DNA of 41,324 bases from NCBI GenBank assembly GCA_948442615.1, contig CAOJSG010000013.1:1-41324 (forward strand), in the 5' to 3' direction. The DNA is from an uncultured Alistipes sp. (GTDB taxonomy: Bacteria; Bacteroidota; Bacteroidia; Bacteroidales; Rikenellaceae). This document shows, in pieces, positions 41,281 to 41,324 of the stretch (its first letter is position 1; the number at the start of each line of letters is the position of its first letter). The translations under genes and the position numbers were made by a program. The notes below the pieces were generated by a model. It searched no databases. It was not told where the DNA came from and saw only the letters and a list, made by a program, of their open reading frames with translations.

Positions 41281-41324
41281 GGCCGGGTTACGGCGGACGG
41301 GGTGCCGTGTCGGTTAGGTTGCGG

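Noticed and set aside
41117..41317. A 66-residue + strand frame after the M23 gene
   Set aside because: It runs through the large inverted repeat, is Arg/Cys-rich and has no motif or start signal.

Overview
The window looks like a chromosomal segment of a gut member of the Bacteroidales, most like Alistipes/Rikenellaceae. This is inferred from high G+C coding sequence, family-typical proteins, Bacteroidetes-type -7 elements (TAnnTTTG) before many genes, few Shine-Dalgarno sites, and a secreted bile-salt-hydrolase-like enzyme. No rRNA, tRNA, CRISPR array, transposase, integrase or phage structural gene was recognised. Almost all of it is housekeeping sequence, with two low-G+C patches (about 4370-5640 and 27500-30050) that look acquired or specialised.

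Layout. 1-4353 (+): the end of argS, an OmpA-like secreted protein, a small conserved protein, and a zinc/manganese-type ABC binding lipoprotein with its ATPase but no permease. 4370-5640: AT-rich island with a small XRE regulator (-) and an array of TTTACA/TGTAAA motifs. 5662-12710 (-): HIT hydrolase, a small membrane protein, bifunctional (p)ppGpp synthetase/hydrolase, recA, bcp and dnaA. 12939-16019 (+): phosphohexomutase and the choloylglycine-hydrolase-family enzyme. 16141-24921 (-): MazG-like pyrophosphohydrolase, O-methyltransferase, DJ-1/PfpI protein, M16 peptidase, uvrA, yigZ, signal peptidase I and dapB. 25144-25911 (+): truA. 26110-31934 (-): dihydrolipoamide dehydrogenase, a membrane-anchored TIR-domain protein, and a C69 dipeptidase. 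32217-32900 (+): YggS PLP protein. 33013-36592 (-): DUF1015, serA and serC (serine biosynthesis). 36857-41083 (+): yicC, gmk, nadD with a TPR tail, a DUF3109 Cys-rich protein and an M23/LysM envelope peptidase.

How the genes fit together. Replication and stress genes (dnaA, recA, rel, bcp) lie close together on one strand. serC-serA-DUF1015 forms a serine unit, and yicC-gmk-nadD-DUF3109 is a tightly packed operon. dapB-lepB-yigZ-uvrA-M16 reads as one long co-directional run. The strongest candidate for an undescribed system is the TIR-transmembrane-TPR protein at 27500-30046. It has low G+C, keeps the conserved TIR glutamate, and ends 13 bp before lpd. The second is the XRE regulator with its motif array, which sits where the missing metal-permease gene would be expected.
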